From assembly GCA_964247055.1 (NCBI GenBank), contig OZ176051.1:7006001-7070000 (forward strand): a stretch of 64,000 nucleotides of DNA. Reading direction: 5' to 3'. The notes beneath the pieces were generated by a model. That model searched no databases. It had not been told where the DNA came from and saw nothing but the letters and a program-made list of their open reading frames with translations. A program made the translations under genes and the position numbers. Every line of letters starts with the position of its first letter. The stretch's first letter is position 1. This DNA is from Paragordius varius. Its lineage: Eukaryota > Nematomorpha. Below, one piece after another: positions 39,601 to 52,117 of the stretch.

Positions 39601-42600
39601 AACGGTCCTTTAGTAACCTCAAGAAATTTTGTAGCCTGAATATTTATGCTTTCATCTGAATTTGCTACTGTAGTTTCAACTGCTGTTGTCATCGTAGTCT
39701 TTTCAATGTTACCAGTTTTAGAAATTGTTTCCATTATAGGACTTTTAATTGATTCTTTTGTGTTAGCTCTTTTATGGTTGACTGCATCAAACAAACTTGA
39801 TAGGGAGTCATCTTCTTTGCTTAAATATCGGATGGTCATGCGTTTTTGATGTTTTGCTGGGAAATGTTCTGTATTGGATGAATCATCTGCGTTACTTTCT
39901 ACCGTAATCGTTGTGGATTTAACTGTGATGGTAGTGGATGAAGTGTAATTATCACTTGGTGTACTACTATCTAACCTATTTGAATCAAAAGAAACTGTTT
40001 CTTTGAAATTGCTATTGGATATTTCCGGTATGCCACTTGTTTCATTATCTAATGCAATAACATTATTTGTTTGTTTATTATCTATCGAATTCAAATCAAG
40101 AGATGTTATGTTGAGATCATTATTGGATGTTTCCGGGATACCACTTGTTTCAATAGTATTATCCAATGCTGTGGAAACAAGAGTGGTAAAAGAATCAATC
40201 GTTTTATTATCCATCATATTTGAATCAAGAGATGATTCTTTAAAATTATTTGTGGAATCTGGGATACCTGTTTCAATTTTATTATGTAATGGCATTGGAA
40301 CAATTGGTGTTAAAAAGTTATCGTTTGGTTTATTCTCATCTACCAAATCCGGATGAAGAGATGTTTTATCAAAATTGAATTTTGTAAAGTTACTTGTTTC
40401 TCTTGTATCTGCAGTTGAAACTGGAGTAATTATAGAATTATCATTGCTGCTACTATCTATCTTTGAATCAATGGTTACTTTTTGACTTTCCTTTCCCTGG
40501 GTTTTGCTTATTTCACTTGTCTCTAGTAGAGATGATATATATAGAGTATTACTCTTTTCCACCAAATTAAGCGGTGGAGAATCTTTGCTAAGATTAACAC
40601 ACACACTAACGGATTCAGACTTAATTTCATTATCAGATTTCGACTCCGTCTCAACATTACCAAATTTATCTGCAACTTTAACATTTTGATCAGTTTCATC
40701 TGATTTTGGTACAATAACATCGGATTTTGAGTTACTCTCGGTTGTTTTTGTAGATTTTTCTTGTGAATCAGGTTTGATATCATTCGATGATTTGGAAGAT
40801 AAGGTACTATCTGCAATTGGACCATTTGTAAATTTTATGTATTTGGCAAAGTAGGAGCTTATCACTTGTTCGGGACCGGTGTAACCTTTAAGCGAAGTTG
40901 GTTCCATTACTTTTTCATTTGCCTTGGTTTTGTCATCATTGCTAATAGTATCAGTCTTAGTGTCAAACGGTGAATCAATGATTGCTTCTTTTTTTACGGC
41001 ATGTGTAATTGTTTCATTGTTTTTATCTTGTTTCAATGTTGATTTCTCATCAGATTTAAGGATATCATGATCAATGGGTTGTTTAGCACAAGTATCCAAA
41101 AATGTGGTAGTGTTTTTATCTTTTTTAATCACCGTATTATCGCTTTTTTGATGATGTATATCTTTCATTTTTGGTTTGTTATCAATTATTTTCTCGACTT
41201 CAAGTTTATCCTTTTGACAAGAAATATCATTTTTACTAGCTGTAATCTCTTTGTTAAGGATTTTCAAAAAGTTTGTTGTAGAATTTATACGCTTCGTTTC
41301 TGACGAAGTTTTTGCAATCTTTATCTCATCAAGAGAGCGATCAACGGATATGGCATGTTCTCTTTTATGCTGACTTTTGTCTGTCGATTCATTAGCATTA
41401 GAGTTATTATTATTAATATTTAGGGATAATTGAGTTTTTAACGGATTTTTAACTGAATGGGGCTTAATTTCATTATCTAAAAATGAAAGTTTATTATAAT
41501 TGAGTATGGATGTTAAAATAATAATTTTTAATCTTATAAATGATTAAAAAAGTTGTTCAAACATATAGTTTTTTACCTTACAAAAAAGGTAAAACAATTG
41601 ATATAAATGAAAAAATAATTAAACTGTTAAAATAGCCATTTTATTAATCCTTATATTAAATAAAAACTAACCGGATTTATGTCTCTTCTTGTCAGCATCA
41701 CCACTTGAAATCTAATATTGTAAAAAAGGGTATAACAATTCAGCAAATCCAACAGATCCATTTTCAAAAAAATTATTATATTAATGACCTTTTTCAAAAC
41801 ACCACTGACATTCTCTACAGTCGCGTTAGTAGGCGAAGGACTACGCGCTTTCCGTTTCGGTATTTTATAGCTACCCGATGTTATATTGGAGGTGGATGGT
41901 AACTTAACATTTGCCAATGATAAATTATTGGTTGATGATAAATCCTTGCATTTATCCTTCGTGGAGTTATTTATTGTTTTAAGCATTACAGAAGCAAAAA
42001 TACGTTGAATTTCTTTTTGTCGTTTACGTAACTTCTCAAATTGATGTATGGTGTGGGAGTTGGTCGAGTTTGTTTCCAATTTCGATTGTGGTATTTTCGT
42101 CAACAAACTATTGTAGTTTGGCGGAGATTTAAACAAGTAGTTAAGGGTACTATCCTTGGCATCCTTCTACAGAAGTAAAACGAATAAAATTTTTAATCTT
42201 AAGAAAATTTGTTATCCCTTAACCAAGATGATTATTAGACTAACAAAGAACATAAATTTTTACTATTATAGATAATTCCATCTAGAAACCTTATAACCAA
42301 AATTTAAAAAATAATTTAATGTACACTTTCAAACCTGAGAAATATGAATCTCGCAAAAACAAATGTAAGCCGTATAAACATATTTTTTATCTTTATGATT
42401 GCTGGAACTGCCGACATCTTCTAAAGCAGTAACATTGGGTGAAAGTGAATTATCCCGATTGTTATTTACATATTTCACAAAATCCTCACTGTAAAGTAAT
42501 TTAGATTTCAAGGCACTATAGAAACGATTAATAAAATAAATTATTGAAACTTTAAAAGTTATATATACAATGGGCACCTCATAATGACCCCGATGGTGGT

Positions 42601-43562
42601 AAAAATACATGGGTCATTATCCGAATCATGACTCTTATTTTTTTAAAAAAATAAAAATTTGAGTTCTTTTGCTTAACTTATTAATTTTATTATTGTCAAT
42701 AATATTACACAGCTATAATCTATAAAAAATGGTCAAATTTAATTTGTATCCAGTAAGTTTGCAGAAAGGTGTGCTTTCGAACAATATTTTTATGAGCGGT
42801 GCTTATTTCAAAAAACACTCCAGGTAAAAAAAATATTTTACCATGTAACATGGAAAAAGGATTTACAATCTGAATATTTGCATTTAAGGGTGGCACCCTT
42901 TATACTTTCGTGTTTCCTACCCTTCATGATACAAATTGAACACGGTTCACATTTTTGTTTGGTCAGGTCTGGAAAATTAATTTTTTCCAAATAATCAATT
43001 TGGAGGAAGTATGCTTCAGGCAAATAAAGAGCACAGAGTACATGGGCCCAACCTAATATGTTGTAATAAATAATGTGTGGAGTAAATAAAAAATTTAAGA
43101 ATTTTTAAAAATGATCTTTTGATTTAAACAAAAGATTCTCTTTATTACATGAAAATTAAAGTTTTTTTAATCATGCATATTTATTTAACCAATGAGAAAT
43201 CCAGTAAAAGTTAGGATTAAAAAAAACGCCTATTTTTATATATTCCACCCAATATATTAAAATGTGTACCCTGTTTTTGGGTAGGTTTCATAGGTCCTTC
43301 CAAACTGCAACATAATTGACAGGATTGACTTTTGCATTTTTCGTTACACTTTTGACACACCCAGAGTCCCGAATTATTGTTTATGTATATGCCATAACAT
43401 TCTATGATAAATTAATTACATGTCAATATATGATAAAAAAACAACTTAAGACAAAAAATATATACTTTTGTGAACTTTTATGCCACACTCTTTGCAAGAA
43501 AATATGGGATTATCCGTATAATCATGCTTTGAACCGCAAATATTGCAAGACGATGCGCTCAT
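30262..43562 (-). CDS. MLLT10: AF10/AF17 family chromatin protein (extended PHD, OM-leucine zipper)
   Basis: Family members bind unmodified H3K27 through the PHD-Zn-knuckle-PHD module and recruit the H3K79 methyltransferase DOT1L through the C-terminal octapeptide-leucine zipper; nuclear. 19 phase-consistent exons give 2041 aa: 43562-43466, 43401-43270, 43052-42842, 42515-42335, 42166-41789, 41711-41672, 41476-38828, 38526-38179, 37031-36864, 36609-36427, 35673-35510, 35164-34974, 34657-34523, 33768-33471, 32815-32733, 32309-32242, 32136-32037, 31617-31484, 30827-30262. PHD1 starts CNICG and ends CQKC; then CQLC, GWAHVLCALYLPE, CSIC and FFHVTC in AF10 order. The last exons carry WENVIQAHVEAFL, then SLSAQVEENK and LALENATLIEKL, matching octapeptide plus zipper. 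The 883-codon central exon is S/T/D/K-rich and repetitive. Human AF10 is about half this length. Confidence 0.93.
32871..33054. repeat. 184-bp hairpin MITE in an AF10 intron
   Basis: Starts CAGTATGAGTAAGTATATA and ends TATACTAATTCATACTG. The arms are inverted almost to the centre (shared GCCAAATAGCAT and ATGCTATTTGGC blocks). No ORF. Confidence 0.85.
35691..35720. repeat. (TA)n microsatellite
   Basis: About 15 TA units in an AF10 intron, between an exon end at 35673 and the LINE relic. Confidence 0.95.
35760..36150 (+). mobile_element. LINE C-terminal relic
   Basis: Antisense to AF10, in an intron. Translation gives RPTLTYAS, then a stop, TWAITKTLESRLKRTEDKML, a frameshift, then LRYFRHIDR and RKGRPKTTWNQIIEQDFK. 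This order (YGSETW, LESRLQ, GHVxR, GRPKxTW, DL) is typical of the C-terminal part of non-LTR retrotransposon reverse transcriptase ORFs. The 5' part is absent, as usual for truncated LINE insertions. At least one stop and one frameshift are visible. Confidence 0.75.
36629..36689. repeat. (TA)n microsatellite, about 60 bp
   Basis: Uninterrupted AT/TA alternation upstream of the acceptor of the AF10 exon 36609-36427; the acceptor AG is about 18 bases past its end. Confidence 0.97.
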
Positions 43563-43627
43563 ATCAACATTGGTTGACCAGTTACATTCGTATAATCAGT
43601 CTGGTTCACCTCACATTGCTTTGAAAT
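43563..43627. promoter_or_regulatory. 65-bp bidirectional start region between AF10 and XAB2
   Basis: The AF10 ATG (minus, 43562) and the XAB2 ATG (plus, 43628) are 65 bases apart. An in-frame stop lies upstream of the AF10 ATG, supporting that start. Transcription starts must lie here or overlap the partner's first exon. No TATA box is evident. Confidence 0.7.
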
Positions 43628-46600
43628 ATGGATGAAGACGAATTGGATTTGGACATATATTTAGTATGTCTCAATATATTTTATCTTAAACTTTAAAGGA
43701 TCAAGATAATATAGCGTATGAAGAAGAAATTATAAAAAATCCATGTAATATAAAATCTTGGCTAAGGTACATTAACTTTCAAAGCGACGATGAAACCGCT
43801 ATGAATAGTATTTATGAAAGGGCCGTTAAAGAGATTCCAGGAAGGTATGGTAAAATTTAGTATTTAGTTATAAACTTTGGAGAAATTATCTTAAAGCACT
43901 TCAAAAGCAGTGTAAACAACGCAAAGTGACTGATGAATTTTACAAAACTGCTATATCTGTCCACGAAAGATCCCTTATATTCATGAATAAAGTTTATAAT
44001 TTTTAAATATTTTGTATCCAACTAAAAAAACGACACCATTTATTAAAACTTTACAACTTTGTTTAACTTTTATAAAATGTTTAAATATTAGATTTCTAGC
44101 GGATAATAGTATAAAACATAGTTTTTACTCATAACTGATTATTTTTTAGATGCCACGTATTTGGATTGAATATTGTACGTTCCTTACGCAAATTGGTTTG
44201 ATTAGTTTTACCCGGCGTACGTTTGATCGGGCACTACGAAGCCTACCCATAACTCAACACCACAGAATTTGGCCACTCTACATTAAATTTATTCAAATGC
44301 ATCAAATACCTGAGACGGGAAAACGAGCTTTTAGACGATATTTGAAAGTTTGCATTTTTTGTAATATTTTACAAATTGTTGAAAATTTTGTGATATTTTA
44401 ATAATATTTTGACTAATTTGGACGAAATAAATAAGTCATTGAAACCATTAAATCGTGGCGATATTTTTAAGTCAATTTTTATTTTTTTTATTATATGTTA
44501 TACATAGTTTTGGTAAATCATGGTAAGTTTAGTTGTTTATGCCATAGTTTATGTGTAATTAGTATTTCGATATTATTATTATTTATATTTTACCGCTACC
44601 AAAATTATCTTTTATTTTTTAAGTGTATTTTATTGTTGTTGTCCTAATTAAAATAGTTGTTCTACATATTTGTAAAAGTTTTTTTATAGAAAATAATAGT
44701 CAACTGTGTTGTTTATGCCCAGTTTATGTTAAACATAATCATTTTTTATTTCTTGATACATGTATAATTTTGGGTGATAATAAAATCTTCTATTATTTTA
44801 TGGTAAGTTTAATTATTACAAATTTATGGAAATCGCTAATACTACTATTTATACAACTTGTCTATTAAGTAATTATCCTTATTTTTATTGTATATTGTTT
44901 ATATATTTATTATCTAGAATAGGGGTGTTCAACACGCGGTTATAATATTTTTGCGGTCTGCAAGAAATTTCAATCACAAAATTTTTGCGAAATCAACGTA
45001 AAATTGATTTTCTTAAACAAACTTTATGAGTTAATTTTTCCAAATTTTGGCAATGAACTTGTAAAAAGTGTTGAAATAAATAATAGTTTTTACAATCTTG
45101 TATTTAAAATCCAACAAATTTGTTAATGTCCATCATATTTTTCGAATGCCTGTCGGATTTTTTGTCCCGAAAATGGGGCCCGTAAAGGCAACTGTGTAGG
45201 AGACACCCCTGATCTAGATTAACATTGAAGATTAACATTTATTTATCATTCTTAATATATAATTATTATTAAATTGCCCAAAGTTTTAATATTTATTCAT
45301 TTATATTTTTTTACATTCTATAATTTTTTTCCCATAGTTTAACCCATACGATAGCGAAGATTACATAGACTACCTCATTAACAAAAATTCGGTGGATGAG
45401 GCCGCCTCAGTTTTCATCAAAATTTTGAATGATGAAACGTTTGTATCAAAGCACGATAAAACAAATTATCAAGTAAAAATTATTTGTATATTTTTGTTAT
45501 TAAACCTCTAAACATTTTTATATAGATATCGAGTAAATTTATAATATATATATATATACCATTTACAATTCAAATTCCCTTGAAATTTAAATTCACCCTC
45601 GAACAATTCAAATCAGCGAACAATTATATTTAACCTATAATCTTTGTGTTTTCGGGTTAATATAACTCATTAATATATATGGCTTAGTTATTTTCATTAT
45701 CATTTTAACCAAAATTTTATTTTTTAAAAATATTAAAAAATATAGGAATTTTTAATCTTAAATTTATTTTAGGGTGAATTTGAATTGTTCGAGGGTTGAG
45801 TTTGAATTGTTCGTGGGTGAATTTGAAGTGTACCTTAAAATTACATTAAAATTTTTACCATATTTAGCTTTGGTACGAATTGTGTGAATTGGTGTGTAAA
45901 CATCCACTTCAAATCACCTCCGTTAACATTGATCCCATCATTCGGTGTGGCATTAAACGTTTTAGCAATGAAAAGGGTAAACTTTGGAACTCCCTGGCCG
46001 ATTATTATATACGCTCAGGTCTGTTTGAAAAGGCTAGGGATGTCTATGAGGAAGCTATTTTAGACGTTACTACTGTCCGTGATTTTACACAGGTGAGTGG
46101 TAAAAATTGTTTAATAAAGTGAGAGTATTTTTGCAAAAAAAACTTAACCGGGTAACTATATAATATCAATTATTTTTTATTTTATTATCCCTAAGTTTTC
46201 CATGATATTTTTTTTTATTTTAATTCATTGCAGCAATAAAGTTGCTATCATCTTTTAAAAATTGCATAAACAATAAAATAAACAAGTTTCGAAATGAAGC
46301 CCATTATTAATAAAATATAGGCTGTAAAAATAGATCTATGATAATATTGATGTAAATTATCAAATTTTTAACACAATATATCTGATTTCGATTTTATTTG
46401 ATTAGTTATTTGATTGAATCATGTGAAATTTTGTAAATTAACGGCTGATCACGAATTTATGTATAAACTTTCTTTATTTTCTATTATAAGTATTTAGGCT
46501 CATTATCAATTGGTATAAAATAACAGTTAAAGTTGATTTGACAACACAAAAAACGGCAACTAATAAGTAAACATGGAGAATTCAAACTATTAAAATGTTT

Positions 46601-49600
46601 TTTAAAAAATATTTTATTTATTATTAATGATAAATTTTTATGTCAAATTTATATAAATATATTTTCGGGTTTTGCAAAATAAACCTTAGATATTTGACGC
46701 ATACTCACAGTTTGAAGAAAGTGTTATTACAAAGTTAATGGACGAATGTTCCACCCGACAATTAACCGAAGATGGTATACTAGAAATATACTGAAATCTA
46801 TATATAAAACATAAAAAAGACATTTTTTATTTTACAATATGAAAAAACGAATGATTATTTTTGTTTTTGGATGTTTAGAGGATCTCGAATTAGAAATTCG
46901 ATTAGCACGTTTGGAAAATTTGATGGAACGACGTTTGTTACTTCTGAATTCTGTCCTTTTAAGACAAAATCCTCACAATATTCACGAATGGCTTAAACGG
47001 GTTAAATTGTATGAAGGCAATCACGAAAAGGTTGGTACTTTTTGATTTTGATGTTTTAATTTTAGTAAAAATTAAATTTTTATGAAATAAAGGAAAAAGT
47101 AGTTAATTCTTGATTATTATATATGATTACATTTGTAAAATATAAAAGGATTATTTTACCAATAAACTCATTGTGGCTACCCAAAACATGTTTTTTTTGT
47201 AAAATTAAGGTTTAGTGGTGCTAGATTTCAATTAAATATGTTTTTTAATTTATTATAACGATCGTTTTTGAAACTCAAATGCAATATTTCAAATTATGTA
47301 ATTTAAATAAATCTTTTAATTTGCAGATAGTTGAAACGTTTGAAAGTGCCCTTAAAACTGTTAATCAACCTAAATTGTTGGTGGGACGCTTATCTGATCT
47401 TTGGATAGCATATGCCAATTATTACGAACAACAAGTATAATATTTATATAAAATTTATTTTCATATTTCAATCGCACTATTACTATATTTACTTTGAAAA
47501 ATAAATGTTGTTTCAAAAGCTTAATGAATGTGATAAATTTGGAAATTAATTATGTGTTTACATAAAACTGAGTTACTTTGTATATGTATATGAGTTCGAT
47601 ATCCATAATTAATTTTAACTTTTGTATGATAATTTAGGAAAATACTTCAGATACAGAAATTGACCAAAGCGCTACTATTCGAGATAAGGACGATATTGAG
47701 ATGAAAACCGATCAGTTTGATGAACAAAAATCTGAACAAAACATAGAAAATGTGGACAACGAAGAAACTGATTCATCTGAAGAAGGTATGTAATCCTTAT
47801 TTGTTTGCTTGAATTTTTTTAGACTTTTGATCTAATGTATAATCGGTTCACAATATGTTTTTTTGTAAAAACTATGAAACTATTTGACATAACTTTAACG
47901 TGTAAATGAACGTAATAACTAAAAATAATATAAAGTGATGTGTAAATCTTAAATTTTTCAACATTAATCACAGGCATGTTTTATGCCCCTTTTTAGAATT
48001 CATTGGCACTCTCATTCTGCCAAGAAATTTTTCTTAAATAAAATTATGCTTTATGTAATAGATGAAATTCCCGATGAAAATATTAAAAGGGGTATAACAG
48101 ACGCTAATCCTGGTGCGCAAAACCTCTTAAATGCCCGAAAGATTTGGGAAAGATCGGTCGAAGATCCAAATTACGCCAAAATTGATCATTTAGCACAAGT
48201 TTGGTGTGCATGGATAGAAATGGAAATAAAGTTTTTTATATTAATTTAATCTATTGATTTTGATTATCTATTGACAATTAAAATTTTAATATAAAATTAT
48301 ATAAATTTTGGTGATATTTTTGACGACTATTTTACTTCTCAATGCATAAGTTTTTTTTTAAAATTGCCTGATAAACCTTAATTTACCACATTTAATTAAA
48401 TCTTGCTTTCTTTTGAATCATTGTTATCCAAGTTATATTAATAAAAACTTCAAATGAAAGTTTTTTTATATACATAATAATATATTCCAATAAAAAAATA
48501 CTTGACATACTATTCCTATCTTAGATATGAAAATTATGCCCAAGCCTTAAAATTATTACAAAGAGCCACCACACCCAATCAAAACATCAATACAAATTAC
48601 TTTGATGAAACTGACATTGTCCAAAATCGGCTCTTTAAATCACTCAAGATTTGGTCACTTTACGCTGATTTGGAGGAAAGTTTTGGGACTTTTGCTGTAA
48701 TTTATAACTTTTCTAAAATAAAAATTATATTTTTAATAAATAAATATTAAAAAATGTATAAACCAATTTCTTTTGCATACCTTATAAAATTCTTATTTAG
48801 TCCACTAAAGCCGTGTATGATCGAATCATCGAGTTGCGTATAGCTACACCACAAATCATCTTGAATTATGGATTATTTTTGGAGGAGAATCGATATTTCG
48901 AAGAAGCTTTTAAGGCATATGAAAAAGGTTACTAGCATTTATTTATATACTTGACACCTTATATTTAAGTCATTAATTATTGTAAACTACTTTTTGACTT
49001 TTTTTGTTTGTATAAAAAAAACATAGGTGTTTCCCTCTTTAAATGGCCCAATGTTTATGACATTTGGAATACGTATTTAGCCAAATTCGTTGATAGATAT
49101 GGTGGTACGAAATTGGAAAGAGCACGTGATCTTTTTGAACAATGCCTGGAACATTGTCCACCCAAGTTTGCGAAATGTAATGATTAGTTTATAAAACATG
49201 ATGATATATTATATGTGGCCAAATATTTTAAAATGATTATGAGATGATTTTTCAGAATTATATTATTTTATGGATAAAATTATAATTGTTTAATGAATAA
49301 AAGTTTTACGTTATAAACCATTTTTTATATTAATATCGCAGTGGTCTAGATAACTATTTAGACTATTTTAGCACCTATTTAATTACCGATTATTATTGTT
49401 TTTTTGATTTGATAACGGTATGCTTGATAATCAAAATGCTAAAGTAATTTACTATAACATTGCGAATTATACATTATATTTAACCATTCGTTTACAACTT
49501 ACTGTAACTGTCTGCACTTTTTCGCTTAGAATCAATAATAATTCGTTATCTTGTATTTTTAGAAAATACCTTATTAATATTTCTTTAATCTTTAATTTTG

Positions 49601-51218
49601 TCCTTTTAAAAATAAATATAATGTCTCACATTTTTTTAGCCATTTATTTGTTGTACGCCAAATTGGAGGAAGATCATGGACTAGCACGTCATGCTATGGC
49701 TGTTTATGATAGAGCTACTAATCATTTACCTGCCCTTGAACGGTATGAAATGTACCTTATTTACGTACAAAAGTGTGCCGCTATTTTCGGATTACCTAAA
49801 ACACGGGCCATTTACCAAAAAGCCATTGAAAGTTTACCCAATCACCAATCAAGGTTAATATTTTTATTGAAATTTTAATGAATATCAATGATGATAATAT
49901 TTTTGATGATGAAACATAAAAATTTGGAATAATGAAAATGGGATAAAACATTGAATTTTTTTGAAACTGTATTTTGTATATCATACATCTTACAACCATT
50001 AAATTATTTAATCATCAATCAAGGTTTATATTTTATTGAAATTTTAATGAATATCAATGATGATAATTTTGATGATGAAATATAAAAATTTGGATTAATG
50101 AAAATGGGATAAAACTTAAAAAACTTTTTTAAAAACTGTATATATCAAACACCTTACAACACCATTGAAAAATTACCTAATCACCAATCAAGGTTAATAT
50201 TTTATTGAAATTTTAATGAATATCAATCGATAATATTTTTGATGATGAAAGATATAAAAATTTGGATTAGATAATACAGTAAGAAAATGAAAATGTAAGG
50301 GATAAAACATTAAAAACTTTTTTTGGAAATTGTATTTTGTATATCAAACACCTTACAACCATTGAAAAATTATCTAATCATTGATCTAGGTTAATATTTT
50401 AAATTTTTAATGAATAATTATTGTAAGTTTGATAAAATATAGAAATTTTGGTTAAAATAATACAATAATAAAATTGTAAGGGATAAAAGATTGAAAAATA
50501 AGAAATTGTCTGTTGAAACTGTATATTCTATAACCTTACAACCATTGAAAGCTTACCGAATCACCAACCTTAATTTTATTATTTGCAAATGCTCATTTTA
50601 ATATTTAATTTAAAATTTGATGAATTGTAAATAGAATTATTTTGCATTTATTATAATGCTGTATTGAATATGTAAGGGTTTGGCATAATAAATGCTCACC
50701 CTTTTCAATCATGATTCCCATGATTTAATTTAGTATTCTGTATACTGATTGCGTTGAATTATGAAATTAATGTAATACATCTCTATACTTTATTTTTCAG
50801 CCCAACCTAGGCTACATAAAAAATTAACAATCAAAAAATTGGTTAAGTTTATTAATAAATGACACTTTTTATTTTCGTTTACTCCGTATTTATAAATTTT
50901 GCGCAAGCAACATAAAATTTGTTAGTTGTTAATTTTTAATCCTAATTATTATTCGCTAAAAATAAATTCCTATTTTTTATGAATATATTATAGAGAAATA
51001 TGCCTACAATTTGCCGAATTAGAATGCAAATTGGGAGAAATTGACCGGGCACGTGCCATATATGCCCATGGTTCTCAAATGGCTGATCCTAGAGTAATTA
51101 TTAATTCCACAAAATTTTATTATTATTACAAGGAGTATATTTTTTGTGCAATGCCATATTTTAAAACTATGAATAGGTATTAATCCAATTTCACAACTTT
51201 TTTTTCTGCGTAAGCTAA

Positions 51219-51255
<37 letters not shown>

Positions 51256-52047
51256 TAAACCATTTTTAAAACCGCTGAAATAAATTATTATAAATAATTG
51301 TGTCACCGCCATATTTAAATGTTATAAAAAATTTGAAATCTTTAAAACAACATTGAAAATAAAATTTTAAAATTTACACGTTATACAGCGTAAAGATACC
51401 ATTTTTCGTTAATTTTATTTTGCTATTAAATTTGTGTGTTTTTTAGTGTTTTAACAATTTTATACCAACCACAATTATGATAAAGTTATGAATTTGTGGG
51501 AAGGGGGGCTTTCAAAAAACTGTTTCTATTTGTTTTGTTGTTATAATTTATAGACGGCAGCAGAATATTGGCAAACTTGGAAAGATTTTGAAATTAAACA
51601 TGGGAATGAAGACACTGTACGTGAAATGTTAAGAATTCGCAGGAGTGTTCAAGCGGTTTATAGCACTCATCTTAATTTCGTGGCAGCTCAAAATCAAATG
51701 GTTACAAAAGGTTTGTTTTATTTTTTCTACGATATTTCATATGTTTAGATAATACAGTAAAACTTAATTTATAAGGGAAAAACTTAGAAAGTAAAAAAAT
51801 TAATACTTTTTTATAAAAACCACGTTTTAATTGTTTACCATTCGGAAATTACACTCTCGATTCTATGTTACACAATCGTAATTACCACATAGGTTATATT
51901 ATGTGTCAAAAAATATGGTTTAAATATTAAAATTGATTATTATTATAATTTTAATTACCCTAACAGTTAAATATGTTTTTTTAATAATTTTTTACAACAG
52001 ACCCAACAACTAATGCAATGGCCGCAATGGAACAAGAAATTGAATAA
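43628..52047 (+). CDS. XAB2: XAB2/SYF1 pre-mRNA splicing factor (HAT repeats)
   Basis: Core subunit of the Prp19/XAB2 (NTC-linked) complex, needed for splicing catalysis and in animals also for transcription-coupled repair; nuclear. 18 exons, all phases consistent, 830 aa (human 855): 43628-43663, 43699-43844, 43868-43991, 44150-44347, 45338-45472, 45868-46092, 46690-46774, 46879-47030, 47327-47434, 47638-47785, 48062-48230, 48525-48696, 48801-48927, 49027-49176, 49640-49853, 50994-51093, 51554-51710, 52001-52047. Signature stretches are [58 protein letters not shown] and [20 protein letters not shown] repeats run almost end to end, with an acidic insert in exon 10 ([10 protein letters not shown]). 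The acidic C-terminal tail of vertebrate XAB2 is missing; the chain ends [13 protein letters not shown]1, also HAT-repeat, is excluded by these motifs. Confidence 0.97.
44920..45211. mobile_element. Non-autonomous hAT element in XAB2 intron 4
   Basis: Starts TAGGGGTGTTCAACACGCGG and ends GGAGACACCCCTG. It is flanked by ATCTAGAA (44912-44919) and ATCTAGAT (45212-45219), an 8-base target duplication with one mismatch. Length is 292 bases and it has no ORF. The TIR type is the same as the element at 18658. Confidence 0.85.
45557..45834. mobile_element. Foldback MITE with tandem units in the arms, copy 1
   Basis: The left end is TACCATTTACAATTCAAATT. The left arm then has repeated AATTCAAATTCACCC-type units. 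The right arm has the inverse unit (GAATTTGAATTGTTCGAGGG) repeated three times. It is in the intron between XAB2 exons 5 and 6. The middle is unrelated AT-rich sequence. Confidence 0.8.
49823..50575 (+). repeat. Tandem array of the XAB2 exon 15 end and its splice donor
   Basis: The last 31 bases of exon 15 plus the donor and following intron recur starting at 49823 (real exon), 49996, 50162, 50359 and 50542. Spacings are 173, 166, 197 and 183 bases. Units 2-4 keep a CAATCAAG-GT or CTAG-GT donor-like junction followed by TTTATTGAAATTTTAATGAA or a close variant. Identity between units 1-3 is high by eye, and unit 5 is decayed. Confidence 0.88.
51223..51250. repeat. (TA)n microsatellite
   Basis: About 14 TA units in the intron between XAB2 exons 16 and 17. 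Confidence 0.95.
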
Positions 52048-52111
52048 TCTAAATAAGTCCGCTTCTATTCTCTGTATATAACGATTTACTAATGCTCTAA
52101 TTGATGTTTGA

Positions 52112-52117
52112 AATAAA
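52112..52117 (+). terminator. XAB2 polyadenylation signal
   Basis: AATAAA 65 bases past the XAB2 stop, immediately repeated (AAATAAATAAA). It lies before the converging HLH gene stop at 52239. Confidence 0.6.

Noticed and set aside
39253-40689. Several plus-strand ORFs opposite the large AF10 exon
   Set aside because: They are shadows of a 2649-base exon read on the other strand.
42715-42835. Extra AF10 exon between the PHD exons
   Set aside because: It gives CTAHKNIVRKH rather than the expected PHD continuation and has no good donor. Exon 42515-42335 supplies the matching phase and the zinc-binding cysteines.
42842-43052. Generic PHD protein (Jade/BRPF) instead of AF10
   Set aside because: Jade and BRPF share the extended PHD and the EPC link, but the C-terminal octapeptide-zipper match and the absence of a bromodomain, PWWP or EPC-like N-terminal motif favour AF10/AF17.
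43628-52047. Crooked-neck (CRNKL1) as the identity of the HAT-repeat gene
   Set aside because: The order and wording of [27 protein letters not shown] and [13 protein letters not shown] match XAB2/SYF1, not CRNKL1.
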